Shown: positions 15,440-64,000 of the stretch, in pieces
Layout: each line of letters opens with the position of its first letter
Numbering within the stretch: the first letter of the stretch is position 1
DNA from: Amorphochlora amoebiformis
Lineage: Eukaryota; Cercozoa; Chlorarachniophyceae
NCBI GenBank assembly: GCA_054601695.1
Contig: BAAHQB010000110.1
Span: 186,001 to 250,000 of the forward strand
Direction of reading: 5' to 3'
Length of the DNA: 64,000 bases
The notes under the pieces: model-generated
Databases searched by the model: none
Told to the model about the DNA's origin: nothing
What the model saw: only the letters and a program-made list of their open reading frames with translations
Translations under genes and position numbers: made by a program

Positions 15440-15474
15440 GTATTAAAATACTTAGTTATTGGGCTTCTAAGGAG
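15307..15474. promoter_or_regulatory. Intergenic gap between gene 1 stop and gene 2 start
   Basis: 168 bases between two co-directional genes. It holds one (TA) tract at about 15402-15440, which may belong to a 5' UTR intron of gene 2. The 3' end of gene 1 and the promoter of gene 2 must lie here. No motif is certain. Confidence 0.4.
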
Positions 15475-38328
<22,854 letters not shown>

Positions 38329-38850
38329 GCTGACACAAGAAGATATATAAATATAGAACATAGAGAATGCTCACAGGCTAGCGATCATGAACGTGACGTC
38401 AAATTATATTTTTATACGGTTATGCGGCATTTAACCTCATACGATACTGTCATTCTGGAAAGCTGCTACCTAGGCTACTAGTGCTAGATGCGGTAGATCT
38501 TCTGGTCCAGTAGCTAGAGTGGGTATCACTATACTAGTTTTTAGATTCGATTACTAGTTATTACCTACTCTAGCCTAATTGTAGATAGAGCTAGATACTA
38601 AATATACATGCCGACCGTGGAATCTTAGTATCCGATGGTTCTCGGAATACTAAGCATAGCTATAGTAATTATAGTAATGACACACGTTAATTACAACGGT
38701 ATGCAAATTTTAGACTGGCATCTCGAATGACTTAGCCTGAATTAGCTATTAAAGTCTTGGTTGTATACTACTAGACTGAGGTTTGCTAGCTATTGCTGGG
38801 GTTATCATGAGCGTGACTCGGCCTCGGATCCTCCTGGCTGCTGTAGCTGC
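38329..38850. other. Convergent intergenic region between genes 2 and 3
   Basis: 522 bases of unique sequence without TA microsatellite. It lies between the TAG of gene 2 and the stop codon of gene 3 (TTA at 38851 on the + strand). No coding frame with splice signals was found. It should carry both 3' ends. Confidence 0.6.
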
Positions 38851-39083
38851 TTACGACTCAAGCTTTTGAGCCTCCTTGACGGACTCGGCAGCCTTTTCTG
38901 GCGAAGTGTTGTACGTGGTGTCTAAAACTGTAACATCACGGGAAGACATCTCCTCGTCTTTAACCTGGGCGTATGAATAAATATGCATATAGATGCGTAT
39001 ACATGCGTATGTACTACTTTTTCCTAATATATTATATATATATATATGTATTATATATATATATATATATATATATGTACTTA

Positions 39084-39122
<39 letters not shown>

Positions 39123-39190
39123 CGTATACGTAAACATAAAAAACCTCTCTATCTGAATGTACTTGCGCTTGTAATTATCCAATATTTACT

Positions 39191-39240
<50 letters not shown>

Positions 39241-39579
39241 TATATAACGCACTAAATTATCTACAGACACATGCATACATGTATACAGTCATCTACATGT
39301 ATATATGTATACATATTCCTATGCATACTTATGTATATTGTGTAGTATTGCTAGAAATGTGTATTTGTGAGGTAAGAGAGAGATACAGGGAAGGGAAGGA
39401 CAACCTTATACATCTCCAGAGGAAAATCCTCAGCTTCTTCGTACTCAAAGGATTTGTACTATATATCAGTATTTATCAGTTTACATGTGTTGTTGCTGAA
39501 TTAAATATGCATGTGTGTGTAGAGACTGTATATGTATATGTATATATACATATATATGTGTATGTATATATGTATATAA

Positions 39580-39610
<31 letters not shown>

Positions 39611-39680
39611 GTGTGTATAAATACATGTGTTTCTAAATATGATAGATATATGTATCACATATCTACACACATACACACAC

Positions 39681-39718
<38 letters not shown>

Positions 39719-39754
39719 GCATGTATATATTTATATATATAATAAATATATATG

Positions 39755-39820
<66 letters not shown>

Positions 39821-39907
39821 TTAGCCCTATGGAAAATGATATTTATATATTATTCATACATATATCATGTTCATAAAGATACATATATATGTAAATATAT
39901 GGATGTT

Positions 39908-39948
<41 letters not shown>

Positions 39949-40186
39949 ACGTGCATACACGCACACACACACACACACACACACAAACATATATATATAT
40001 ATATATATAATATAATATATACACGTATATATGTACATATTATTCATGTATATACATGTACGTGTGTTAATATATATGTGCAAACATTTATATATGCAAT
40101 GAAATATATACATATATAAATCTATATATATATATATATATAAATATAATTTATATATATATAAGTATATATTTATATAAAAATAT

Positions 40187-40254
<68 letters not shown>

Positions 40255-40431
40255 TATACATATTAAACATAATATATTTAAATCGAATACTGGGTCCTCC
40301 AGTTGTTGAGACCCCATCCGCCAAAACATAGACTTTGGATGACCAACATCTACATATGCAGTTATATATGTTATATATATATATATTATACATACATACA
40401 CAAACACACCATATATATATATGTATATACA

Positions 40432-40473
<42 letters not shown>

Positions 40474-40494
40474 AATATAATATATATATATATA

Positions 40495-40546
<52 letters not shown>

Positions 40547-40669
40547 ATATCCCGTCGCCAAAACATAGACTTTGGATGACCGACATCTACATATGCAGTT
40601 ATATATGTTATGTATATATAATATATATATATATATATATGTATACACGCACATATATATATTATATAC

Positions 40670-40722
<53 letters not shown>

Positions 40723-40768
40723 GTACCCAAAAAATAGACTCTGGATGACCGACATCTATACATGCAGT

Positions 40769-40850
<82 letters not shown>

Positions 40851-40872
40851 TACATATACATGCATAAAATGA

Positions 40873-40969
<97 letters not shown>

Positions 40970-41145
40970 ACGTAACGTACATTAATGTATATTTAATGTG
41001 TACATAAATATAGACGTATATATACGTAATATATATATATATATATATACAATACACATATACATATATTATAATACACACGCTAATATATAAAAAAAAA
41101 ACATTTATACATAAATTTTAGTGTGCGGTTGTTAGACAAATTTAC

Positions 41146-41204
<59 letters not shown>

Positions 41205-41555
41205 CTATCTGTTCAATATATATATATATGTATATATATATTTATATATTCATCTACACAAACATAAACCACACACATAAATATACTACAACATATATAC
41301 ATATGTATAAACAATATTCCACAGATTTGTAATATAAGCAAAGCAGGCTTTACATCTGTAAGACACGTGCCTTTTTTGATAGTGATGGGTGTAGGCCGAA
41401 ACTGCCTTGCCTTAGGGGGCTTGAAGTGAGGGTTTATCCACATTTGGGCACCTGATGCATTTATTTGTATATATTCTTTCTGTGCTAAGCAATTACGTAT
41501 ATTTTTTTTATATGTGTGCTCTTTTTTCTGTGAATATGCTCTCTCTTCTTCTCTA

Positions 41556-41595
<40 letters not shown>

Positions 41596-41722
41596 TAAGT
41601 GACATATCTATTTGTATATATCCTCTTTTTCTTTCTCCTTTTCTATCTATACATAAATATATACTTGTATAGTTATTCATACACATATATATATATATAT
41701 ATGCATGTGTATGTATATATAT

Positions 41723-41779
<57 letters not shown>

Positions 41780-42096
41780 CATATACATGCATATATTTAT
41801 ATATATATATATATAATATATATATATATATACATATATATAGATATATATATATTATTACCTCCTTCATATTCTTCCTCTCCCTCTGGAATTCCTTCCT
41901 ATGGTAATATATAATATATCCACAGAAATACATACATACACATACATACTCTCCCTTTCAATTCACGTTTTATGTGTATATATGTATATATATATATATA
42001 TATAATATATATATATATATATACATACATATATATATATATATATACATATATACGTAATTATATGATATATATAATATGTACATATATATACGC

Positions 42097-42176
<80 letters not shown>

Positions 42177-42301
42177 ACATATATATACATATACATGTAT
42201 ACATATATATATATATATATATATACACATACATATATACATATATATATATATACACACATATATACACATATACACATATATGCATATTGTCTATACA
42301 T

Positions 42302-42346
<45 letters not shown>

Positions 42347-42812
42347 CATATATATATATATTTTATATAGATATTTATATACATATACATATTCATATAT
42401 ATATACATATACATATATATATATATATACATATATATATTTAGATTTATATATATATATCTATATCTATATAAATACATATACATTTATACATATATAT
42501 ATATATTTTTATATATACATATATACACACATATCCAAACACAAAAAAATACACATACACATTCATCTCCCTCCACAAACATACATACCCACACACAGAC
42601 ATACTCCATTTCGATACACACTGAAACACAACCCTAACTTTCATACATGTAATAATATACATGTGATATCTCCATCCGCTAGAAAGTGACCTCTAGGGAT
42701 CTCAGCTTGTCCTCGGGGACATTTTCTCTTCGTACGCAGGGGTCGTGAGGTATCGGGGTCATTTCGACATTCAAGTTGTAGTATCGCATGCCTGTATTTA
42801 TGTATACATGTG

Positions 42813-42894
<82 letters not shown>

Positions 42895-42976
42895 CATATA
42901 TATGTGTGTGTATGGATGTATGTGGATATATATGTATATTATATGGGGTATTATATATAAATATATATATATGTAC

Positions 42977-43066
<90 letters not shown>

Positions 43067-43187
43067 GATTATATATGTATACATATACTATATGCGTATA
43101 CATATTATATATATATATATATGTGTGTATATATATATATATATATGTGTGTGTGTGGTACAGTTGTAGTTATACATACATATACGA

Positions 43188-43226
<39 letters not shown>

Positions 43227-43294
43227 ATATATATATATATATATATTTAACACCTATGTATACATATATATATATATGTTTATTTAACACCTAA

Positions 43295-43346
<52 letters not shown>

Positions 43347-43409
43347 ATGAATATTTATATATGTTAAATACTTATACAATACTTCCATCTCATATATATT
43401 ATATATATA

Positions 43410-43468
<59 letters not shown>

Positions 43469-43469
43469 T

Positions 43470-43507
<38 letters not shown>

Positions 43508-43559
43508 CATGTATCTATATATACATTATATATGTATATACATATATCTATATATATAT

Positions 43560-43616
<57 letters not shown>

Positions 43617-43715
43617 TATATGTATGTATAGATATATGTATATTGTGTATAATATATACCCTCCAAGTCAGCTCCCGAGAAACCTTCGACCTCGCACTTA
43701 ATCCACTTAATATAT

Positions 43716-43786
<71 letters not shown>

Positions 43787-43809
43787 ATATATATATATAT
43801 ATTTATAGA

Positions 43810-43847
<38 letters not shown>

Positions 43848-44032
43848 ATTATAGATATGTATACGTATGTTTTACTTATCCATAGTCCTGCACACTATAT
43901 ACATACGGTGATATGCATAGTGTACATATGCATATTGCAAACGTAACAGAAATATAGTACGAATTAAACTGTATCTACAGATTTTAAACGTAAGTATACA
44001 TTCAAATATGCATTGTATATATATATATATAT

Positions 44033-44080
<48 letters not shown>

Positions 44081-44090
44081 TATATATATA

Positions 44091-44133
<43 letters not shown>

Positions 44134-44284
44134 TATTTATATATATATATATATATGTGTGTGTATTATGTATATATCCATACATTTTGTACATAGATAT
44201 ATGTATCTATATATGTATATATGTATATATATATATATATATAATAGCTATAAAATACATATATATTTATATATATATATATAC

Positions 44285-44329
<45 letters not shown>

Positions 44330-44621
44330 GTATATATATATATATACATATACATATACATATACATATATATATATACATTCATATGTTATCCATGTAA
44401 GCCACCTGGTCAAAATGCGTGATGGACTTATACCACACAACGGTTCCCTTGGCATACTTAAAGCTAGACTGATAATGCATATATTCATTTATGTATTGAT
44501 TTATACTACATTGACTTATACGGTGCGACCTACGTCTTATTATGCTTGAAGTTTACTGTTACGGTGCGACCTACGTCTTATTATGCTTGAAGTTTACTGT
44601 TAGTGTACTTGGAGGGGTACA

Positions 44622-44671
<50 letters not shown>

Positions 44672-44752
44672 TGCAAAAATATATATACAATATGTATATA
44701 TATATATATGTGTGTGTGTACATATATATAAATCTATAAATAAATAAATATA

Positions 44753-44822
<70 letters not shown>

Positions 44823-45020
44823 CACATATATACATATATATACATGTATGTATGTATATTTTAAAATTACTGAACAGAAGTGTATAATAGATATATCAAT
44901 ACTATATATGTATTATGTAATGTGTACGTATGTATGTGCACATAAATATGTATATAATATATATATATGTATATACATTCATATATGTATATATAATATA
45001 GTTTTTACAATATTATAGAT

Positions 45021-45076
<56 letters not shown>

Positions 45077-45304
45077 CATATAATACATATATATATATAT
45101 ATATGTATATACCTATATAATATATACATATACATATTCATATTTTTCATATATTTATATACACTAACCAAAATATAAACTATTGACCTCAAACTCCTCT
45201 GAGAAATCTCCTAGCTGTCCGGCACGCATAAGGTCTGCCTCTGTAATCTCCTACATACATGTGTGTTTGAATTGTGTACACATATATTTTCATGTGCTTC
45301 TACA

Positions 45305-45358
<54 letters not shown>

Positions 45359-45386
45359 TCTTTGCATACATTAAGTATGTACAAGC

Positions 45387-45426
<40 letters not shown>

Positions 45427-45459
45427 TGATATATTGCTATATGTATATATACATATACA

Positions 45460-45503
<44 letters not shown>

Positions 45504-45746
45504 CACATATGTGCATATGAACCCGCTCTTGGTCATCCTTCCATAGTCTGTCGACGCCAACCTAACACATATATTACATACATATATACACATACACATA
45601 CAGACACATATATATATGTATTATGTTCTATTATATTATATTATATATATATATATATATATATACATACATTTATATATTTACATGTATTATATTGTAT
45701 TATATTATAAATAAATATGTATATGTATATTATATATGTACATACT

Positions 45747-45781
<35 letters not shown>

Positions 45782-45820
45782 TAATATATGTATATGTAAG
45801 CGAAAATGTTTCCATCTATA

Positions 45821-45897
<77 letters not shown>

Positions 45898-45983
45898 TTG
45901 TGAATATATGTCAAAAATACAACATGTATATCTATATGTTGATATCAATATACATTTACCTATATTAGTATTATTATTTTTAT

Positions 45984-46021
<38 letters not shown>

Positions 46022-46038
46022 AATATATGTGTATCCAG

Positions 46039-46103
<65 letters not shown>

Positions 46104-46160
46104 TGTACACATGCATATAGACTAGTGAATATATTTTACACACATTTATGTGTATCTGTG

Positions 46161-46215
<55 letters not shown>

Positions 46216-46230
46216 AAATATAATATATAA

Positions 46231-46265
<35 letters not shown>

Positions 46266-46294
46266 GTGTGTATATATATATATATAATACATAT

Positions 46295-46328
<34 letters not shown>

Positions 46329-46412
46329 TAGAACACAGATACACATAAATGTGTGTAAAATATATTCACTGGTCTATATGCATGTGTACATATATTTATA
46401 CATATATATATG

Positions 46413-46457
<45 letters not shown>

Positions 46458-46624
46458 ATATATTATTTATATATATATATATATACATGTATGAATACAT
46501 ATATATATATATACTACGTATATATGTGCGTATAAGAGAATGAAATATAACAATATTGCATACCATTCCCTGCCCCATAGCTCCGTCTTCTTTGCCTAAA
46601 GTTTCCTAATTTAATGTAACAAAC

Positions 46625-46668
<44 letters not shown>

Positions 46669-46864
46669 TATATACAATATATGCGTGTATATACAATATT
46701 TATCATGTAACATATGTGTACAAATTTAATGATGTGAAAATATGCAATATGTCTGTATGTACTAAATAAATATACATACATGGGTATATATATACATCGA
46801 AGTGTGTGTATGTATATAAATATGTATGTGTGTATATAATAAGTTTATGTTCGCATACTTATAT

Positions 46865-46897
<33 letters not shown>

Positions 46898-46926
46898 CGT
46901 ATATATATATATATATATATTATATA

Positions 46927-46986
<60 letters not shown>

Positions 46987-46992
46987 TTATAT

Positions 46993-47024
<32 letters not shown>

Positions 47025-47065
47025 AATATATATAATATATATGTATGTATGTATTATTCATACGC

Positions 47066-47098
<33 letters not shown>

Positions 47099-47220
47099 AT
47101 ATTTATATATATATATATAATATATATATATATATATACCTCTTCCCCGTGTACTTTGAAAATGTAATTACGACGACCTCCTGATTGGTGTAAAATAATT
47201 ATATGTATTAAACATTTATA

Positions 47221-47309
<89 letters not shown>

Positions 47310-47917
47310 GTATAGTATACATATACACATATTATAGTGTGATTGTCACTCAAGGTGCAATTACATACATCCCCTCCAAACTCAACCGCATGTCTACTGA
47401 AACTGCCCTCTTGGCTTGCACGAATTTGAGTAAGGTTTAAACTGTGACAATAGGTTTCTCCCTCCCCGTGCATGTATGAATAAGATATACAATGCATATT
47501 CCTTCCATGGACATCGAAATGCCGGAAGAAATGTACACCATAGCTTGATGGTAATCCCCTGAATATGGTCATTCTGACTCCATTATCGAATCAATCATAA
47601 TATCAACTAAATCTTTCTTTAGTCTTCCCATATTTACTCGTAACACACCCATTCTCACGTGAAATGAAACCCCCCCAACCTTGAAAGCCGCGAAAAGAAC
47701 GGACTCCTCTAGGCAAATAGGGCTTCGATTGTGAAAAAACTGGACTTCGGGAAAGATAACGCGTGCGTCCAGCGAAGGGAACCACCAGGAAACCCGTCGA
47801 GACTAAGATCGCAAGGCCTGCAGCCCATCGGTGGGAAGAGCCGGTCATGGGGGTCAGCCGCCACGATAAATTATGTTGGTATCGGTGAGAGATATGTGGA
47901 TATATTGGCAACCTCAT
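38851..47917 (-). CDS. Gene 3: unrecognised protein of about 341 residues with hydrophobic N-terminus
   Basis: Minus-strand exons, 5' to 3': 47638-47917, 47140-47180, 46564-46605, 45523-45561, 45188-45250, 44406-44468, 43660-43705, 42691-42791, 41862-41898, 41365-41451, 40291-40349, 39405-39458, 38851-38964 (TAA). Lengths sum to 1026, a multiple of three. Exon 1 can start at Met 47917 or at Met 47848. After the second Met comes a hydrophobic run ([18 protein letters not shown]) followed by basic residues, like a signal anchor or an organelle presequence. Later parts contain [24 protein letters not shown] and [12 protein letters not shown], then an acidic region and a Glu/Lys-rich end. The GFSGADLE string recalls AAA-type ATPases, but no Walker motifs are seen, so I do not assign that family. 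The donor after 41365 (ACGT|GTCT) is weak; it was chosen because it restores phase. Function unknown. Confidence 0.65.
40291..40775 (-). repeat. Three-copy array of exon start plus 3' splice site (gene 3, minus strand)
   Basis: Read on the minus strand, units of about 60 bases with GATGTCGGTCATCCA and TCTATGTTTTGG lie near 40770-40715, 40613-40551 and 40365-40291. Each includes a TAG acceptor. Only the last continues into the full exon 40349-40291. Confidence 0.85.
44517..44605. repeat. Two tandem 42-base units
   Basis: ACGGTGCGACCTACGTCTTA plus TTATGCTTGAAGTTTACTGTT is repeated head to tail without any TA tract between. It lies in a gene 3 intron, next to exon 44406-44468. Confidence 0.9.
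46105..46389. repeat. Large inverted repeat with TA-rich loop
   Basis: Arm 46105-46165 is the reverse complement of 46329-46389, with about one mismatch in 61 bases. The spacer is nearly all TA with one TG patch. It lies within a gene 3 intron and could form a long stem in DNA or pre-mRNA. Confidence 0.9.
46806..47139. repeat. TA-rich intron of gene 3
   Basis: Dense TA tracts with TATTTTATA interruptions between exons 47140-47180 and 46564-46605. No exon was seen. Confidence 0.85.
47181..47637 (-). other. First intron of gene 3 with a long open frame
   Basis: A TA tract (47216-47300) is followed by about 270 bases of normal composition that are open on the minus strand (47572 to about 47331). 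Skipping it keeps gene 3 in phase, and the peptide shows no domain. I treat it as intron; an alternative first exon is possible. Confidence 0.4.
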
Positions 47918-47970
47918 ATGCTACTTTCCTAGCCGAAGAAATAAAGTACGTGATTCGACGATAGGTCACC
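47918..47970. promoter_or_regulatory. 53-base divergent promoter region between genes 3 and 4
   Basis: Gene 3 (-) may start at 47917 and gene 4 (+) at 47971, so both would be driven from at most 53 bases, or 122 bases if gene 3 uses the Met at 47848. No TA tract is present. The two genes probably share a bidirectional promoter, and their 5' UTRs may overlap. Confidence 0.5.
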
Positions 47971-49341
47971 ATGTCGATTGAGGCTATCTCGTTCGGGCTG
48001 CTGGTGCGAATATTTTGGTGTTTACGCGTGCTTCCTGATTATTTTTTGTTTCAAGGCGAAGGAAGACCTTATATTATATGGAAGCCTCACTCGTGTTAAG
48101 ATGGGGACATACCTGCACGTCAAAATGGAGTACAAGGAGCCGCTGAAGAAAGCTTTTCGGGTACTGCCTTCTACACCTAATTAAAGCCTTCTGAACTCGT
48201 ATATCTCAGCACTTCTGCAATCGATACAACCTTCGTAAGGATGACATCGTATTCAAGCTCGGAAACTACCCCGTGGACGAGAATTTGTCGCCAGAGGCGG
48301 TCAGCATTGTTTCCTCATTTTGTTTTCATTAGTTCTCTCACGCCCTACCCATAGTTCTTTCACGCCCTACCCATCACGCAGGTGCACATCAAAGGCAACG
48401 ATATCATTGCTGTATACAACGAGAAAAAGATTCCCTCTAGCAGCTTCCAAAAGGATCTTTGGTCGATGTACCAAAAGGAGATGTACACGGATATAACCCT
48501 AATCTTCGACAAACGCGAGTTCAAGGCTCATAAGGCATTGCTCGCGGCTCGATGTCCAAAATTCGAGTAAGTGGAACCACTACTTGTGTGTATGAATCTG
48601 ACAGAATCTTACGACTAGAGCGATGTTCCGTGCAAACCTCGCTGAGTCCGGTATGCAGACGATCACCCTAGACTCAGAGCTTGAGTACGGCGCAGACGCC
48701 TTCAAAATGCTTCTAGAATACCTATACACAGACGAAGTCAAGGTAGATACAATATTTGTTTTTAGAGAATGAACCCGGAAGTAATAAACAGTTGTTTTGA
48801 TAGTCTTTCGAGGAGAAATCTAGCGCGCCTCATATCCTCGAAGGACTCCCTGTGCTGTCGTGCAGCAGTCCCCGTCCTCGTGCTTGGAGCCCTATAGTGA
48901 GTCTGTTCTGCTTGGCCGAGGAGTATCTTGTTCCGAGGCTCAAGGACATGTGCACAGAGGAGCTGAAGAGTCGAATAACTAGGGAGAATGCGCCCGAGGT
49001 TCTGTTGTATCCGTGCATATGTTCATCGCCTTTTCACTTTCACCTTACTTTAATCCACCATCTAAGGTTTAACCATTTACATAGCTCGTATTTCAGGACG
49101 GAATATGTGCGCACTCTCGTTTACATCTGAATCGAACTTGTTATTTCTATTTATCCCCAGGTGTTGTACCAGACAGATCTTTACGGAGCGGACACTCTCA
49201 AGCAGCACTGCATGGGTGTGATCCTGGAGAGACCCGATAAAGGTCAGAACAGAATAAACCCTAGTTGTGCAGTGGACATTTAGTGGATATAAACACCACA
49301 TACATACATACATACACACACGCTTATATATTGATATATGT

Positions 49342-49404
<63 letters not shown>

Positions 49405-49650
49405 AAAATATATATATACATATATAATATATATATATATATATATACATACATATATATATATTATGTGTAATGTATCCTATGTTTTATATAGGTACAT
49501 ATTAAATAGGCGTGGGTTGGGGTTAAGCTTGGGGTTATCGTTAGTGTGTAACCATTATGTATTATACGTATAAGCATGTACATACACATCTATGTGGTGT
49601 GTGCATTTATGTGATGTCTTTTTTTAGAATATTATACAAATATATGTATA

Positions 49651-49689
<39 letters not shown>

Positions 49690-49753
49690 CACATATATAT
49701 GTTTACATGATTATATTGTATATTATTATATATTATATATATATAAAAATATA

Positions 49754-49789
<36 letters not shown>

Positions 49790-49794
49790 CATAT

Positions 49795-49834
<40 letters not shown>

Positions 49835-49935
49835 TAGATAAAAGTATACATATGCTCATACATGTTATTTTATTACATATATGTCATGTTTACATAGATT
49901 TATTGTAAATATAAGATATTCAATATATTACATAG

Positions 49936-49980
<45 letters not shown>

Positions 49981-50243
49981 CATGCACAGGTGTACACAGA
50001 GAAAGAATGTTTCTATGCTTGCTTACTAACTCTGTCATTCCTCCTGCAGTGTTATATGGGGAGGCCATCAAGCGACTAGCAAAGACCTCGCCAGATCTGA
50101 TGCTCTATCTCGCACAACAACTTCACGAATCAACTAACCGTAGAACGTCTATGAAGCGCTCCCGCTCAGAGGACGCCCCGATCTTTCCCCGGAGACGGAC
50201 CAGGACAAGAAGGGTCCACTTCCAGGATCCACAACAGCCATGA
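47971..50243 (+). CDS. Gene 4: SUMO-like plus BTB/POZ domain protein
   Basis: Exons: 47971-48003, 48056-48160, 48210-48299, 48382-48566, 48619-48742, 48804-48998, 49161-49242, 50050-50243 (TGA). They give 335 residues. Residues about 20-87 form a ubiquitin/SUMO-like fold: a beta-strand TYLHVKM, a helix PLKKAFRHFCNRY, DDIVFKLG, then LSPEAVHIKGNDIIAVY, closely paralleling the tP..l.m.d.D.I.v ending of SUMO. BTB follows from about residue 96: MYTDITLIF, FKAHKALLAARCPKF, AMFRANL, FKMLLEYLYTDEV, then LFCLAEEYLVPRLKDMC, and a short BACK-like segment (ENAPEVLYQ). The last 35 residues are very basic (RRRTRTRR), a likely nuclear signal. BTB proteins commonly dimerise and bind Cullin-3; the SUMO-like part may recruit partners. 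About 30 extra residues (roughly 180-209) interrupt the BTB core between the EYLYTDEV and CLAEEYLV parts. The first six introns are short and TA-free; only the last is TA-expanded. Confidence 0.9.
50050..50243 (+). CDS. Gene 4 last exon with basic tail
   Basis: Enters in phase 1 after CTCCTGCAG and ends with TGA at 50241-50243. It encodes the end of the helical region (AIKRLAKTSPDLMLYLAQQL) and then clusters of Arg (KRSRSEDAPIFPRRRTRTRR). The Arg clusters resemble a nuclear localisation signal, an inference from composition only. Confidence 0.85.
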
Positions 50244-50703
50244 TCATATGGTAGCAGCATAAATCGTGGCAGGTACTGATCAAGGTGTGTTCGTATTCTG
50301 ATAAGTCCCAGAAGGCTTTAGGGTGATCCGACCATACAGAGTATGGATGTCCGCCGCGCTCTACTAGATCCATACGGTAAATTAAACTTTAAATTTGCTC
50401 GTATACGTAGGGATGTGCATATGAAGTTCTCAAACGTATCAGTGTCTAGAAGCTTTCACGATCGTAACCAGAATGATAATAAATGGCATTCATAATTACG
50501 AAAAACTAGATGAAAGGGGCCGAGTTAGTATATATATATATATAAATCATTGCCACATGATTACTAGGATTACATGAGTGACTAGTATCTAGAGTATGAC
50601 TAATTAAATACCGACGTTACTTCTATTAACAGCACAATGAATCACACCAGTTGTAATAATCGTATTACATGGAAAACTTAGCACATCAACGTAGTACTAC
50701 TAG
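50244..50703. other. Convergent intergenic region between genes 4 and 5
   Basis: 460 bases of AT-rich but mostly non-repetitive sequence, with one short TA tract near 50528. It lies between two stop codons on opposite strands. No exon was recognised. Confidence 0.55.
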
Positions 50704-58735
<8,032 letters not shown>

Positions 58736-59205
58736 GATATTTGGGATGTTGAATAGCCCGGCTCACGGAGATCAGAAGAACGTTCGAGCAAAGGTCTTTC
58801 GCGCCAATTCACGGGGATAGAACAGTCCTTATTGTCACAAAACGTGACAGAAGTCACCCATGTCTGTCACACAAATTTCGAGATGAAACCACCTAAAATA
58901 ACACACAATGCAAATGACGGTTGTGACATCCCCAGGACATCAACGACCGAGGCGCGACCCGTGCGAGGGGACGCGATTCGGATAAAGGAGAAGGTCGGGA
59001 GAGAGGTTTGGGGGACTTGGGGAGGATTTGTGGAAATAGGAATGGATATGCGTGGCATCTCCTACTTTTAATTCTTTTGGGAAGGAGGGGCGGTCGAAGA
59101 ATAAGAGCATAAATGTGATATGTGAAGATACCTTCTGCAAATGTAAACGCATATGTGTAAAATATATGAGCAAATGTATTTATATACCATGTGAATATAT
59201 TCAGT
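58736..59205. promoter_or_regulatory. Divergent intergenic region between genes 5 and 6
   Basis: 470 bases with near-normal base composition and no TA tract between divergent start codons. Both strands are partly open here (for example 58832-59071 on +), but no splice-consistent exon was found. It should hold both promoters. Confidence 0.5.

Positions 59206-64000
<4,795 letters not shown>

Noticed and set aside
43660-43705. AAA-type ATPase assignment from GFSGADLE in gene 3
   Set aside because: There is no Walker A or B motif anywhere in the reconstructed protein, and the string is short enough to occur by chance.
47331-47572. Minus-strand open frame of about 80 codons as an exon of gene 3
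   Set aside because: Exon 47638-47917 joins 47140-47180 in phase without it, and the only good donor (before GTATGT) would leave the wrong phase.

Overview
This is nuclear DNA from a eukaryote, most likely a free-living or parasitic protist. Coding sequence comes in short exons (typically 30 to 200 bases) joined by GT-AG introns. The introns are packed with (TA)n microsatellites, with smaller amounts of (CA)n/(TG)n, polypurine and polypyrimidine tracts and degenerate TTAGGG/CCCTAA arrays. The many Tyr-Ile open frames in all six readings come from the TA tracts and are not genes. I rebuilt the genes by eye. An exon was accepted when it has an AG before it and a GT after it, an open frame of normal composition, and a splice phase that matches both neighbours. 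The species cannot be fixed from the sequence. The large membrane protein belongs to a class I associate with stramenopiles and other protists, and the telomere-like motif is TTAGGG.

Layout, left to right. Gene 1 (+, enters from the left edge, stop at 15306) encodes a multipass membrane protein with a cysteine-rich ectodomain and a long acidic cytoplasmic tail. Gene 2 (+, 15475-38328) encodes a WD40-repeat protein of about 920 residues in about 42 exons. Gene 3 (-, 47917 to 38851, 13 exons) encodes about 341 residues of unknown function with a hydrophobic N-terminus. Gene 4 (+, 47971-50243, 8 exons) joins a SUMO-like domain to a BTB/POZ domain and ends in a basic tail. Gene 5 (-, 58735 to 50704, 13 exons) encodes a predicted type I membrane protein of about 288 residues. 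Gene 6 (+, starts at 59206 and runs off the right edge) is an unrecognised helical protein.

Spacing between genes is tight: 168 bases (1 to 2), 522 (2 to 3, convergent), 53 (3 to 4, divergent), 460 (4 to 5, convergent) and 470 (5 to 6, divergent). These gaps hold almost no TA repeat. The TA tracts are therefore essentially an intron feature. Gene 4 still has six TA-free introns of 49-162 bases, which suggests what the others looked like before they expanded.

The most interesting pattern is that many introns contain tandem, (TA)n-separated copies of their own splice boundary: exon end plus 5' splice site, or 3' splice site plus exon start. At least ten introns in all three directions of reading (genes 1, 2, 3, 5 and 6) show this. 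It creates rows of decoy splice sites and suggests how the introns grew. A second novelty is a dispersed non-coding repeat family with four copies, all inside introns and mostly abutting TA tracts. The six genes do not form an obvious pathway.
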